A stretch of DNA of 64,000 nt. It comes from an uncultured Anaerolineae bacterium. GTDB lineage: Bacteria; Chloroflexota; Anaerolineae; J036; Brachytrichaceae. The notes under the pieces are model-generated. The model saw only the letters and a program-made list of their open reading frames with translations. It searched no databases and was not told where the DNA came from. The position numbers and the translations under genes are program-made. Each line of letters opens with the position of its first letter. The stretch's first letter is position 1. The stretch spans positions 1-64,000 of the forward strand of contig CALGMA010000005.1 of assembly GCA_937959265.1 (NCBI GenBank), written 5' to 3'. Of this stretch, positions 54,654-63,351 are shown in pieces.

Positions 54654-57050
54654 TCATGCGGTTTGCCGGAGCGTGCCCGTGGTGGGTTGAGGCATTGAGC
54701 GCGACGCGATAGATAGGCTGACTTTTGCCGGCTCGCTCGATGCCGGCGGTTGCAGGTCGCCATCGAGCAGCACGCGCTCTAAGCTCATCGGCAACGCGCG
54801 CACCCGTCGGCCGGTCGCATGGGCGATAGCGTTTGCAATCGCGGGCGCTGTGGGCACCATCGCCGGCTCGGCGATGTTCTTGGCGCCATAAGGCCCATGC
54901 GAGTAAGCCGACTCCACAAACTGCACGGTGATCTCAGGCACATCCATCGAGGATGGGATCAGGTAAGTGTCGAAGTTCGTCTGCTGGATATACCCGTCGC
55001 GGTAAGCGATCTGCTCGGTGAGGGCGTAGCCCAATCCTTGGGCAATGCCGCCATAGAGCTGGCCGTATGCGCCTTCGGGGAAGATCACTTTGCCCACGTC
55101 GTGCACCGCCCATAGGTGCAGGACGCGGACGCTGCCGGTGTGCATGTCCACTTCCACTTCGGCAATCTGCGCGCCATACACATAGGCCATATAAGGAGTG
55201 CCTCGCCCCTGATGATGATCCCAGTGGATCTTGGGAGCTTCCCATTTGCCGTGCGCCGATAGGATCAGGCCCATTTCCCGCGCGTGGTCTACCACGCGCT
55301 CCCAAGCGACCGGTTCTTCGTCGGGGCCGATGTAGTGCTCTCCGACGCGGATCAACTGCTGTGGTTCGCAGCGCAGCAAACTGGCGGCAGCGATGTCGAG
55401 GGTGTGGCGCAGGTTGCGCGCGGCGATGCGCATGGCATTGCCGCCCAGCACGGTGGTTCGGCTGGCTACGGTAGGGCCGGACTCAATGGCAGTGTTGGTA
55501 TCCGGGCGCTGAATGTGGATGCGCTCCGGCCGAACCCCCAGCTCCTCTGCCGCGATCAAGGTGAAGACGGTGCGTGAGCCGGTGCCGTAATCGGTGAGGC
55601 CGGAGATCAGCTCGACGGAGTAATCGGGCAGCACGCTGGCGGTGGCGCTGGCGTAATCAGCGCCCTCCGCGCCCAACGACATGCCGTGATACATGATGGC
55701 GACGCCGGTGCCGCGTCGCTTGTCCGTGTCCGTCTGTCGGCTATATGCGGCGCGCTTGCGATCCCAGTCGCTGATCTGCCGCGCGGTGGTCAAGCACTCG
55801 ATAAGCCCAACCGATTCGTTGAGCTGTTGACCGTGCACCGTCTCGTCGCCCAAGCGCAGGCAGTTCTTCAAGCGCAGGTCAATCGGGTCCACGCCCAGCA
55901 TGTCGGCCAACTCATCCACGGTCTGCTCGATGGCGAAGCACACTTCGGGGTTGCCGAACCCACGAAATGCGCCTGCATAGCCGTTGTTGGTGTACACGCA
56001 GTACACATCCACGTCGCAGGCGTCGTAGCGATACGCGCCCATGGCGTGGATGCTGGCGCGCCAGGCGGTGAAGGGCGTCTCGGAGGCATAGGCGCCTGAA
56101 TCAATGATGCCGCGGAAATAGCAGGCGCGCAGCGTGCCGTCACGGTTGGCCCCCAAGCGCACGCGCATGTGCATCGCGTCGCGCTTGTAGCTGGCCACTA
56201 GGCTCTCCTCACGCGAGAGGATCATGCGCACCGGCCGACCGGTGATGAGCGCGAGCTTAGCCGACTGCGCCGAGCTTTCATAGACGATGTCGTCTTTCCC
56301 GCCGAATGAGCCGCCCACCGTGGGTTGGATGACGCGCACCAGGTTGCGCGGCAGGCCAAGCGTCATTGCAAGGTTGCCTTGATTGATGAAGGGGCTTTGG
56401 TTGGGCGCATAGACCACCACGCCGCCTTCCGGCGTGGGGATGGCCAGCACGCCCTCCGGCTCGATGTAGGCGTGTTCCTGCCAATCGGTGAAGTAGCATC
56501 GCTCAAGCACGATCGGACATTGGGCAAGTTCGGCCTCGGCGTTCCCTTTGCGCACGCGCATGTGGTCGCTTTTGAGGTTGGGGTGCCGGCCGTCGCTGCG
56601 GTCGGGGCCGACCTGTGGGGCGTCGGGGTCGAGCGCGCGCTCGGCGTCAAACAAGGTGGGCAAAGGCGCCAGCTCGCACACAATGGCCTGGACGCCGGCC
56701 ATCGCGGCCTCCGGCGTATCTGCCGCCACGGCGGCGATCGCTTCCCCCACGTAGCGCACTTTTTGATACGCCAGCATGTACTTGTCTTTGACCGGGAAGC
56801 CATACAGACCGTGATCCACGAAGTCATCGCTGGTAATCACTGCGCGCACGCCGGGCACGCTCAACGCCGGCGTAGGGTCTAGTTTGACGATGCGGGCATG
56901 CGGCAGGGTGCTGCGCAAGCAGCGCGCGTGCAACATGCCCGGCAAGCGGTAATCGGCGATGTACTTGGCGCGGCCCGTGACTTTATCCAGCGCGTCTACG
57001 CGCCGCGCGGGGCGTCCCACGTATTCCAGCGATTGAGTGAGATGGCTCAT
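54654..57050 (-). CDS. Molybdenum hydroxylase large subunit (xanthine dehydrogenase/aldehyde oxidase family)
   Basis: 798 residues from the ATG at 57050; the track extends 60 codons into the iron-sulfur gene. ALDH/XDH hammerhead domain (YVGRPARRVDALDKVTGRAKYIAD), the Mo-cofactor Q-loop PTVGGSFGGKDD, the GAFRGFGNPEVCFAIE segment (the xanthine dehydrogenase-like form rather than the AYRCSFR of aerobic CO dehydrogenase), and the catalytic Glu in YGAKNIAEPA near the end. It hydroxylates a purine, aldehyde or heterocycle; the substrate is unknown. It overlaps the iron-sulfur gene by 4 bases. Confidence 0.93.
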   Translation of the reverse strand: MSHLTQSLEYVGRPARRVDALDKVTGRAKYIADYRLPGMLHARCLRSTLPHARIVKLDPTPALSVPGVRAVITSDDFVDHGLYGFPVKDKYMLAYQKVRYVGEAIAAVAADTPEAAMAGVQAIVCELAPLPTLFDAERALDPDAPQVGPDRSDGRHPNLKSDHMRVRKGNAEAELAQCPIVLERCYFTDWQEHAYIEPEGVLAIPTPEGGVVVYAPNQSPFINQGNLAMTLGLPRNLVRVIQPTVGGSFGGKDDIVYESSAQSAKLALITGRPVRMILSREESLVASYKRDAMHMRVRLGANRDGTLRACYFRGIIDSGAYASETPFTAWRASIHAMGAYRYDACDVDVYCVYTNNGYAGAFRGFGNPEVCFAIEQTVDELADMLGVDPIDLRLKNCLRLGDETVHGQQLNESVGLIECLTTARQISDWDRKRAAYSRQTDTDKRRGTGVAIMYHGMSLGAEGADYASATASVLPDYSVELISGLTDYGTGSRTVFTLIAAEELGVRPERIHIQRPDTNTAIESGPTVASRTTVLGGNAMRIAARNLRHTLDIAAASLLRCEPQQLIRVGEHYIGPDEEPVAWERVVDHAREMGLILSAHGKWEAPKIHWDHHQGRGTPYMAYVYGAQIAEVEVDMHTGSVRVLHLWAVHDVGKVIFPEGAYGQLYGGIAQGLGYALTEQIAYRDGYIQQTNFDTYLIPSSMDVPEITVQFVESAYSHGPYGAKNIAEPAMVPTAPAIANAIAHATGRRVRALPMSLERVLLDGDLQPPASSEPAKVSLSIASRSMPQPTTGTLRQTA

Positions 57051-57523
57051 TGCTGCTTCCCTCGTCTTTGCTTTGCTGTTGCTTCTATCGCGTCTACGAT
57101 CTGTTGGTAACCGGTGCATCGGCATAAGTTGCCGGCCAACGCCAGCCGAATCTGCTCTCGCGTCGGCGCGGCATTTTGCATCAGAAGCGCCTCGCCCGCC
57201 ATGATCATGCCGGGGATGCAGATGCCACATTGCACGCCGCCGTAGTCAATGAAGTTCTGCTGTAGGTCGTTGGGGCCGCCGTCGTCGGCGCGAACGCCCT
57301 CGATAGTCACGACCTGGCTGCCGTCCGCCTGCGGCGCCAGCACCAAACAACTATTCACGAGCCGGCCATCCATGATGACGGCGCATGCGCCGCATTCGCC
57401 AATCGCGCAACCCTCCTTCGCGCCGGTGAGGTTGAGGTAGTCTCGCAACAAGTCGAGCAGGGTAATGTCGGGCGGCGCTTCTACTGTCACAAATTCGTCA
57501 TTGACGGTCAGTTGAATATGCAC
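57047..57523 (-). CDS. Molybdenum hydroxylase iron-sulfur subunit
   Basis: 158 residues with two 2Fe-2S sites: the plant-ferredoxin-type cluster CAIGECGACAV with a fourth cysteine in VNSCL, and the C-terminal cluster GVQCGICIPGM with LCRCTGYQQI. It relays electrons from the molybdenum site to FAD. Standard length. It is coupled by ATGA to the large subunit, and starts 3 bases after the FAD subunit stop. Confidence 0.96.
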   Translation of the reverse strand: MHIQLTVNDEFVTVEAPPDITLLDLLRDYLNLTGAKEGCAIGECGACAVIMDGRLVNSCLVLAPQADGSQVVTIEGVRADDGGPNDLQQNFIDYGGVQCGICIPGMIMAGEALLMQNAAPTREQIRLALAGNLCRCTGYQQIVDAIEATAKQRRGKQQ

Positions 57524-57526
57524 GGG

Positions 57527-58390
57527 TTACTCCTCCAATTGAAAGGTGCGGCGCAGGGCGCGCGCGACCAGACCGCGCAAGGCAATCGCGTCATAGTTTG
57601 TAGACCAGTGTTGCCCGGCGATCTCGATCATGACTTGGGCAGCTTTGGCGCCGGCCTTTGCGCACAGCGCTGCATCGGGGCGTTCCCCGATCAGCAGGTT
57701 TTCGACTTCGATGCAACGTTGCGGGCGAGGGAATACCACGCCGGGCGCGACGCGCGCGAACTGAATGCGGCCCTCCTGGCTGAGCGCTCCCGCCGTCGCT
57801 ACACTGATTCGGGCGAGGGTGGGCGCGTTGCGCGGGCCGACCTTAAGGAACACCGAGCGGGCGCCGCTTGGCAACACCGGAAAGCTGAAGTGCGTAATAA
57901 GCTCGTTGGGCTGAAGCGTTGTTTGGCGCTGCCCGGACACGAGTTCGACGACGGGCACGGCGCGCGCGCCGTCTGGCCCGCGCACATGCGCCGTCGCGTC
58001 CAAGCAGACCAGCGGCGGGATGCCATCCGCGCAGCGCGCGGCGTTCGCAATGTTGCCGCCCAGGGTGGCCGCATTGGCAATGGCCGGCCCGCCCACCGTG
58101 CGCGATGCCTCAACTAAACAAGCGGCGTGGGCATTCAGCAGTTCGCTCTCCAAGATCTCGGTGTAGGTCACCGCGGCGCCGATATAAATCTCATCGCCGC
58201 GCCGTTCAATGACTTTCATCTCCGGCACGCGGCTCACATCCACCAGGCGTTGAAACATGATCGGGGCGCGGCGCGCCTGCACAAGAATGTCTGTGCCGCC
58301 TGCTAAAAGCCGGCTGACGTAGCGCGGGTCGCTCAGTAAGCCGATCGCTTCCTTGATGGAATGAGCGCGGACGTAGTCAAACATAGGCAT
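57527..58390 (-). CDS. Molybdenum hydroxylase FAD subunit
   Basis: 287 residues from the ATG at 58390 (GAGGAG 8 bases upstream; another ATG at 58384). The track start is 138 codons earlier and not family-like. FAD loops LLAGGTDILVQARR and ATLGGNIANAARCADG, and the C-terminal CO_deh_flav_C domain. First gene of the FAD, Fe-S, Mo operon. Its loops fit the family better than the orphan FAD subunit at 11.8 kb, so this set alone could be a working enzyme. Confidence 0.95.
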   Translation of the reverse strand: MPMFDYVRAHSIKEAIGLLSDPRYVSRLLAGGTDILVQARRAPIMFQRLVDVSRVPEMKVIERRGDEIYIGAAVTYTEILESELLNAHAACLVEASRTVGGPAIANAATLGGNIANAARCADGIPPLVCLDATAHVRGPDGARAVPVVELVSGQRQTTLQPNELITHFSFPVLPSGARSVFLKVGPRNAPTLARISVATAGALSQEGRIQFARVAPGVVFPRPQRCIEVENLLIGERPDAALCAKAGAKAAQVMIEIAGQHWSTNYDAIALRGLVARALRRTFQLEE

Positions 58391-58606
58391 GTTGCTTGCT
58401 CCTCGCGGGTTACAGTCGGCAGCGATGGCTTGTGGGCGGCACGCTGCTTGGGATGTGGACTGCGCATTGCTCAGAATGCTGCGCGCGATTCTACACAATG
58501 GGCTGCGCTCAACCGCAAGCACGGGTTCGGTCATGGATTCGGCGTGTTGTGCATTCATGGAATCGCGTATATGCTCATTTGTAAATCTCTGATCGCGTTT
58601 ATTACC

Positions 58607-59764
58607 ATGAAAATCACCGACGTTAAGACCTACATCGCCGGCAACCCGTGGAAGAACTGGCTGTTCACGCGCGTCGAGACCGACGAGGGCATCCACGGCA
58701 TCGGCGAGGCGACCGTCAACGGGTTCACCAAATCCGCCGAAGCAGCAGTGCATGAGCTTAAGCGCTTCGTCATCGGCAAAGACCCTTTTGATGTCGAGCA
58801 GCATTCACTTCGCCTATGGCGCGACTTCTACAGCGATGGCGGACAGATTCATGGCGCGGCGCTCAGCGGCATCGAGTATGCCTGCTGGGACATCATGGGC
58901 AAGTCGCTGGGCGTGCCAGTGTTCAAGTTGCTGGGCGGGCGCTGCCACACGCGACTGCGCGCCTATGCCAATGGCTGGTATCGCGGCCCACGCACGCCGG
59001 AGAGCTTTCACGAGAAGGCCAAGGTCGTTGTGGCCAAGGGCTACACCGCGCTCAAGTTCGACCCATTCGGGTCGGCCTGGCGCGTGATGGAGGACCTGGA
59101 TGACTTTACGCTGGCCGTGGACATCATCGCCGCCGTGCGCGACGCAGTCGGCCCGAGCGTGGACATCCTGATCGAGGCGCATAACCGTTTTTCGGTGCAT
59201 ACGGCGTTGCAGTTTGCCGACGCCATCGCCCCGTACAAACCCACGTGGCTGGAAGCGCCGGTTCCGCCGCAGCGCATCTCTGCGATGGTCGAGGTGGCGC
59301 GACGCAGCCCGGTGCCCATCGCCTGTGGCGAGGATTTCTACTGCCGCGACCAGTTTGCCGAGTTGCTGCAGCACAACGCGGTGCACATCATCCAGCTCGA
59401 GCCGCAGATCCTGGGCATGACCGCCGCTAAACAGGTGTGCGGCATGGTCAATGCGTTCTACGGCGTGACCGCGCCGCATAGCGCGCAGGGGCCGCTGTGC
59501 TCATTGGCGTGCGCGCATCTGAACCTCAGCACGCCCAACTTCTTCATCCATGAGATCTTCGACGACTTCAACGATGACTGGAGCCAACACATCCTGACCA
59601 ACCCGGTCAGGGTTGTGGGCGGCTACGTTACGCTGAGCGACGACATCGTGGGGTGGGGCAGCGACCTGAACTACGACGAGATCGCCCGGCATCCCTATAA
59701 CCCAGACAACTTCCTGCCGCTCTTTCGCGAGGGGTGGGAGAAGCGTGAAAGGGTGAGGGAGTGA
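58607..59764 (+). CDS. Enolase-superfamily sugar-acid dehydratase (galactonate dehydratase-like)
   Basis: 385 residues from the ATG at 58607; the track start is 82 codons earlier in non-homologous sequence. Capping domain, then a barrel with YTALKFDPFGSAWR (the KFDPFG segment is typical of galactonate/mannonate-type dehydratases), metal ligands Glu in ILIEAHNRF, Glu in WLEAPVPP and Glu in CGEDFYC, and the catalytic His in APHSAQGP. It would remove water from an aldonate or uronate to give a 2-keto-3-deoxy acid. It is divergent from the molybdenum hydroxylase operon and lies 4 kb from eda. It ends in a small hairpin (59761-59779). Confidence 0.87.
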   Translation: MKITDVKTYIAGNPWKNWLFTRVETDEGIHGIGEATVNGFTKSAEAAVHELKRFVIGKDPFDVEQHSLRLWRDFYSDGGQIHGAALSGIEYACWDIMGKSLGVPVFKLLGGRCHTRLRAYANGWYRGPRTPESFHEKAKVVVAKGYTALKFDPFGSAWRVMEDLDDFTLAVDIIAAVRDAVGPSVDILIEAHNRFSVHTALQFADAIAPYKPTWLEAPVPPQRISAMVEVARRSPVPIACGEDFYCRDQFAELLQHNAVHIIQLEPQILGMTAAKQVCGMVNAFYGVTAPHSAQGPLCSLACAHLNLSTPNFFIHEIFDDFNDDWSQHILTNPVRVVGGYVTLSDDIVGWGSDLNYDEIARHPYNPDNFLPLFREGWEKRERVRE

Positions 59765-59792
59765 GCGTCAAAAGCTCACGATCATCGCAGCA

Positions 59793-59822
59793 TTGACGCA
59801 TCGGCTGCGCATCGGGTATGAT
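59793..59822 (+). promoter_or_regulatory. Promoter of tRNA-Thr
   Basis: TTGACG (59793-59798), an 18-base spacer, TATGAT (59817-59822). Transcription would begin near 59829, 12 bases before the tRNA. Confidence 0.6.
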
Positions 59823-59840
59823 TCGTGGCGTAGCCGACGC

Positions 59841-59913
59841 GCTACCTTAGCTCAATCGGCAGAGCAATCGCTTCGTAAGCGATAGGTTTCGGGTTCGACT
59901 CCCGAAGGTAGCT
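59841..59913 (+). tRNA. tRNA-Thr (CGU)
   Basis: A 73-base cloverleaf: acceptor GCTACCT with AGGTAGC, D-arm TAGCTCAATCGGCAGAGCA, anticodon stem ATCGC/GCGAT with loop TTCGTAA giving CGT, and T-arm with GGGTTCGACTCCC. Discriminator T. CCA is not encoded. A terminator follows at 59926. Confidence 0.94.
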
Positions 59914-59925
59914 TCTGTGTAAAGG

Positions 59926-59958
59926 GCCCGATTTCTTCGAGAAACCGGGTTCTTTTTT
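59926..59958 (+). terminator. Terminator after tRNA-Thr
   Basis: GCCCGATTTCT pairs with AGAAACCGGGT (one mismatch) across TCG, followed by TTCTTTTTT. It overlaps the first bases of the convergent moaB end, so it may stop both transcripts. Confidence 0.8.
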
Positions 59959-60475
59959 ATCGCGCCACTTCCCAGGCCAGGTGCTGGATCTCCGGCATGA
60001 TCAACTTGTCCATGGCGACCTGCACGGCGTTGGGCGAGCCGGGCATGGACATCACCACGCGTCCGCGATACACGCCGGCCGTCGCCCGCGACAGCATAGC
60101 GGCAGCTCCCACTTCCTGGTAGCTGAGCATGCGGAACAGCTCGCCGAAGCCGGGCATCACTTTCTCCAGCTTGCGCGAGATCACGTCGTAGGTCGTGTCG
60201 CGCGGGGCGATGCCGGTGCCGCCGGTGAACAGGATCACCCGCGCGTCCGTCTCGGCGACGATGCGCTCCAGCAATGCGCCGATCTGCTCCGGCTCATCCT
60301 TGACGATCGTGCGAAAGACCACTTTGTGCCCGGCGGATGTCACGCGCGACTCGATCAAGTCGCCGCCGGTGTCGTTTTCGCGCGTGCGCGTATCGCTCAC
60401 CGTGACGATAGCAACGTAGACTGCGCCTTGCCGGGCGGCGATTTCGCGGTGTTGTTGAGTGGATGCGCTGCTCAT
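59957..60475 (-). CDS. moaB: Molybdenum cofactor biosynthesis protein MoaB/Mog
   Basis: 172 residues of the MoaB/Mog fold: [20 protein letters not shown] at the start, [16 protein letters not shown] as the molybdopterin/nucleotide loop, and [10 protein letters not shown] as the final motif. It adenylates molybdopterin or assists metal insertion. A GAGGAG ribosome site lies upstream. It fits the neighbouring molybdenum hydroxylase genes. TACAAT on the reverse strand (about 60497-60502) may be the -10. Confidence 0.93.
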   Translation of the reverse strand: MSSASTQQHREIAARQGAVYVAIVTVSDTRTRENDTGGDLIESRVTSAGHKVVFRTIVKDEPEQIGALLERIVAETDARVILFTGGTGIAPRDTTYDVISRKLEKVMPGFGELFRMLSYQEVGAAAMLSRATAGVYRGRVVMSMPGSPNAVQVAMDKLIMPEIQHLAWEVAR

Positions 60476-60555
60476 AGTCTCCTCAGCCGCACATTGTAGC
60501 CTGCGTAGCTGTGCCGGATTCTCTGGCGAAAATAACGCTATCGAGGAAGTTCATC

Positions 60556-61593
60556 ATGAAGCAACGTATCTTTACACTTGTGACGGCTGCGCTGTTGGTT
60601 TCCTGCGCCGCGCCGCCGACGGCGCGCCCGGCAGCGCCGGCGCAGCCTGCCGCCGAACTGAAGACGGTGAAGTTCGGCTTCGTGCCGGTTGCCATCAACG
60701 GCCCGGTCTATGTCGCTGCTGAAAAGGGCTACTTTGCCGAAGAAGGGCTGAAGGTGGAGTTCCTGCCCATCGAGGGCGGCTCCGACGCGGTGGTGCAGGT
60801 CGCGTCCGGCAACTTCGACGTGGCCGGCGGCGGGATCTCGGCCAGCATGCTCAACGCAGTAGCGCGCGGCATCGAGTTCGAGATCGCCGCGTCGCTGCAC
60901 ACCGAACGGCCGCCGTTGGCCAGCCCATTTGTGGTGAGCAAAAAGCGCTACGAGAGCGGCGAGCTGACCAAGATGAGCGACTTGAAGGGCAAGAAGGTCG
61001 CCACGAACAATCGCGGCACCGCAACCGAGTGGTGGCTGTCGGAGGCGCTGCGGCAGGGCGGGGTGGACATCACCGAGGTCGAGGTGATCGGCTTGCCCTT
61101 CCCGCAGGTCGCGCCGGCGCTGGAGAGTGGCACGCTCGACGGCGCAATCCTGACCGAGCCGTTCGCCACCGCCGCGGAGGACAAGGGCCTGATCGTCCGG
61201 CTGTCCGAGGACTTTGTGACAGGCTTCAAGCCGACCTATGTCTATTTCAACAAAGGCTGGGTGACGGCGAATCCAGACCTGGCGACGCGCTTCCTGAAAG
61301 CGTATCTGCGCGGCGCGCGCGACTTGCAGGGCGAAGCCTACTTCGACGACGCCAACGTCGCTGCCATCTCCAAATACACCAAGGTTGAGCCGGATGTGAT
61401 CCGGCGCGCCCGGCGGCCGCACTTCGACCCGAACGGGACGGTGTCGCTTGAGGACATCCAGACGCTACAACAGTTCTATCGCAAGCAGGGACTGCTCAAC
61501 TACGGCCAGGACATAGACATGTCTAAGTTTGTGAATGTGAAGTACGTGGAAGAGGCGCTCAAGGCGCTGGGTGGCCGGGTGGCGTTCAAGTGA
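60556..61593 (+). CDS. ABC substrate-binding lipoprotein, NMT1/SsuA/TauA type
   Basis: 345 residues from the ATG at 60556, lipoprotein signal MKQRIFTLVTAALLVSCAAP. Domain: VKFGFVPVAINGPVYVAAEKGYFAEEGLKVEFLP, GGSDAVVQVASGNFDVAGGG and ATNNRGTATEWWLSEALRQGGVD. Such proteins bind sulfonates, pyrimidines, nitrate or nitrile-like small molecules. The ATPase follows with a GTGA overlap, but no permease gene exists here. The track start is 15 codons earlier and not signal-like. Confidence 0.92.
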   Translation: MKQRIFTLVTAALLVSCAAPPTARPAAPAQPAAELKTVKFGFVPVAINGPVYVAAEKGYFAEEGLKVEFLPIEGGSDAVVQVASGNFDVAGGGISASMLNAVARGIEFEIAASLHTERPPLASPFVVSKKRYESGELTKMSDLKGKKVATNNRGTATEWWLSEALRQGGVDITEVEVIGLPFPQVAPALESGTLDGAILTEPFATAAEDKGLIVRLSEDFVTGFKPTYVYFNKGWVTANPDLATRFLKAYLRGARDLQGEAYFDDANVAAISKYTKVEPDVIRRARRPHFDPNGTVSLEDIQTLQQFYRKQGLLNYGQDIDMSKFVNVKYVEEALKALGGRVAFK

Positions 61594-62336
61594 TCGTCGC
61601 GCAACAGCTCACCAAAGATTTCCCTGGACCCGAGGGCGTGACCGTCCGCGCCCTCGGCCCGCTCGACCTGCACATCGCGTCGGGCGAATTCGTGTGCATC
61701 GTCGGGCCAAGCGGCTGCGGCAAGAGCACGCTGCTGCGCTTGATCGCCGGCCTGGAGCGGCCAACCGCAGGCGCGTTGAGCGTCGGCAGCCAGACGCCCA
61801 CGCTCGTCTTTCAAGGCGACTCCACCTTTCCCTGGCTCACCGTTTACGGCAACGTCGAGTATCCGCTGCGGCTGCGCGGCGTGCCCGAGAAGGAACGCGA
61901 GGCTGCCGTGACGCACAAGCTCGGCCTGGTGGGCCTGTCGGGGTTCGCCGAGGCGTATCCCTATCAACTCTCCGGCGGCATGAAGCAGCGCGTCGCGCTG
62001 GCGCGGGCGTGGGTGGCCGACCCGGAGATCTTGTTGATGGACGAGCCGTTCGGCGCGCTCGACGAGCAGACGCGCATGGCGCTGCAACACGAGCTGCTGC
62101 GGCTGTGGGAAGGTCCGCAGGGAGCGCCCCACTCGCGTAAAACCGTGCTGTTCGTCACACACGCCATTGACGAGGCGTTGGCGTTGGGCGACCGCGTGCT
62201 GGTGATGTCGGCGGCGCCCGGCCGCATCGTCAAGGAAGTGCGCGTGCCCTTTGCGCGCCCGCGCGATGCGATCCAGCTCAAGCGCGACCCGCTATTCGGC
62301 GAGCTGGCCTATGAACTCTGGCAGTCTTTGAAGTAG
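61590..62336 (+). CDS. ABC transporter ATPase, SsuB/TauB type
   Basis: 248 residues from the GTG at 61590 (GTGA overlap). Walker A GPSGCGKSTLLRLIAG, Q-loop LVFQGDSTFPWLTVYGNV, signature LSGGMKQRVALARAW, Walker B ILLMDEPFGALDEQTR and H-loop FVTHAIDEAL. It energises the importer of the preceding binding protein. A permease is needed but is not next to it; the following genes are convergent permeases of another family. Confidence 0.95.
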   Translation: MIVAQQLTKDFPGPEGVTVRALGPLDLHIASGEFVCIVGPSGCGKSTLLRLIAGLERPTAGALSVGSQTPTLVFQGDSTFPWLTVYGNVEYPLRLRGVPEKEREAAVTHKLGLVGLSGFAEAYPYQLSGGMKQRVALARAWVADPEILLMDEPFGALDEQTRMALQHELLRLWEGPQGAPHSRKTVLFVTHAIDEALALGDRVLVMSAAPGRIVKEVRVPFARPRDAIQLKRDPLFGELAYELWQSLK

Positions 62337-62364
62337 AGGCTTCGCGAGTCGCCGCTTGATTCTC

Positions 62365-63345
62365 TTAATCCTGCTCGAACGGCCGGCCCAGCGCCGCCGG
62401 CGGCGCCGTGTGAATGGCGCGCGCGAGTGAGCGCCGCGCATTCACCGGCAGGTAGCTCAGCAGGCGGTCCAGCCAGTCGCCCGAGGTGAGCACGAGCGCT
62501 AGGATCATCAGCACGAACGGCGCGACGGTGAATACTTGCGTCGGCACATCGGGGATGGCGCTCTGCGCAACGCCGGCCAGCGATTGCAACACGCCGAACA
62601 GGTACGCGCCCAGCGCGGCGCGCAGCGGGTTCCACCCGCCGAAGATGACGATGGCCAGCGCGATCCAGCCATAGCCGGCCGTGTGGCGATAGCTCCAGCC
62701 GGCTTTGAAGTCCAGCGAGAACGCCGCGCCGGCGATGCCCATCAAGGCGCCGCCGATCAACGTATAGGCGTAGCGCAAGGCGATCACGTTGTGCCCGCGC
62801 GCAAATGCGGCCGCCGGCTGTTCGCCGATCGCCCTCAGGGTCAGCCCGCCGCGCGTCCGGTAGAAGTAGAACCACGCAACGCCGATCAGGGCATAGCCGG
62901 CATATACCAGGATGTCGCCTTCGCGGAAGAGCAGCGGGCCGATGAAGGGGATGTCCTGTAAGAGCGGGATGGCGAAGCGCGGCGGCACGGTTGGGCCGGG
63001 GATGCGCACGTATGGATTGCCCAGGTAGGCCGAGAGGTCGCTGCACAAGAGCGCCAGCACGAAGCCGATGGCGATTTGCGATTGCTTGAGCGTGATGGCG
63101 CCGTAGGCGACCACCAGCGCGATTAGCGCGCCGACGAGCGCCGCAGCGATGAAGCCAAGCCAGACGTTGTCGGCGGTCTTCGCTGCAACAAACCCGACCA
63201 TGGCGCACAACATGATCGTGCCTTCGGCGGAGAGGTTGATCACCCCGGCGCGTTCGGTGATCGTCTCGCCAATGCATGCGAACACCAGCGGCGTCGCCGA
63301 AGCGATTGCCGTAGCGAGGATGATGAGCAGTTGGCTGGACTCCAT
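62365..63345 (-). CDS. ABC permease, nucleoside/simple-sugar type (YufQ/BmpA-linked)
   Basis: 326 residues. About nine hydrophobic helices, with the family motif ITERAGVINLSAEGTIMLCAMVGF near the N-terminus, GGLTLRAIGEQPAAAFARGHNVI in the middle and the GWIALAIVIFGGWNPLRA motif. This is the BPD_transp_2 class that works with a BmpA-like lipoprotein. The second permease starts 6 bases upstream on the same strand. The ATPase and binding protein would lie beyond the window. Confidence 0.9.
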   Translation of the reverse strand: MESSQLLIILATAIASATPLVFACIGETITERAGVINLSAEGTIMLCAMVGFVAAKTADNVWLGFIAAALVGALIALVVAYGAITLKQSQIAIGFVLALLCSDLSAYLGNPYVRIPGPTVPPRFAIPLLQDIPFIGPLLFREGDILVYAGYALIGVAWFYFYRTRGGLTLRAIGEQPAAAFARGHNVIALRYAYTLIGGALMGIAGAAFSLDFKAGWSYRHTAGYGWIALAIVIFGGWNPLRAALGAYLFGVLQSLAGVAQSAIPDVPTQVFTVAPFVLMILALVLTSGDWLDRLLSYLPVNARRSLARAIHTAPPAALGRPFEQD

Positions 63346-63351
63346 AGAGGA

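Noticed and set aside
54654-58390. Reading the molybdenum hydroxylase as an aerobic CO dehydrogenase (CoxLMS)
   Set aside because: The large subunit has GAFRGFG in place of the AYRCSFR active-site loop of form I CO dehydrogenase, so a xanthine dehydrogenase/aldehyde oxidase-like enzyme is the better call.
59761-59779. Terminator at the end of the dehydratase gene
   Set aside because: GTGAGC/GCTCAC forms a 6-bp stem but there is no T-run after it, so a rho-independent terminator is not supported.
60480-60556. Riboswitch (for example TPP) ahead of the NMT1-type binding protein
   Set aside because: The 76-base gap between moaB and the lipoprotein start contains no conserved aptamer sequence and is too short.
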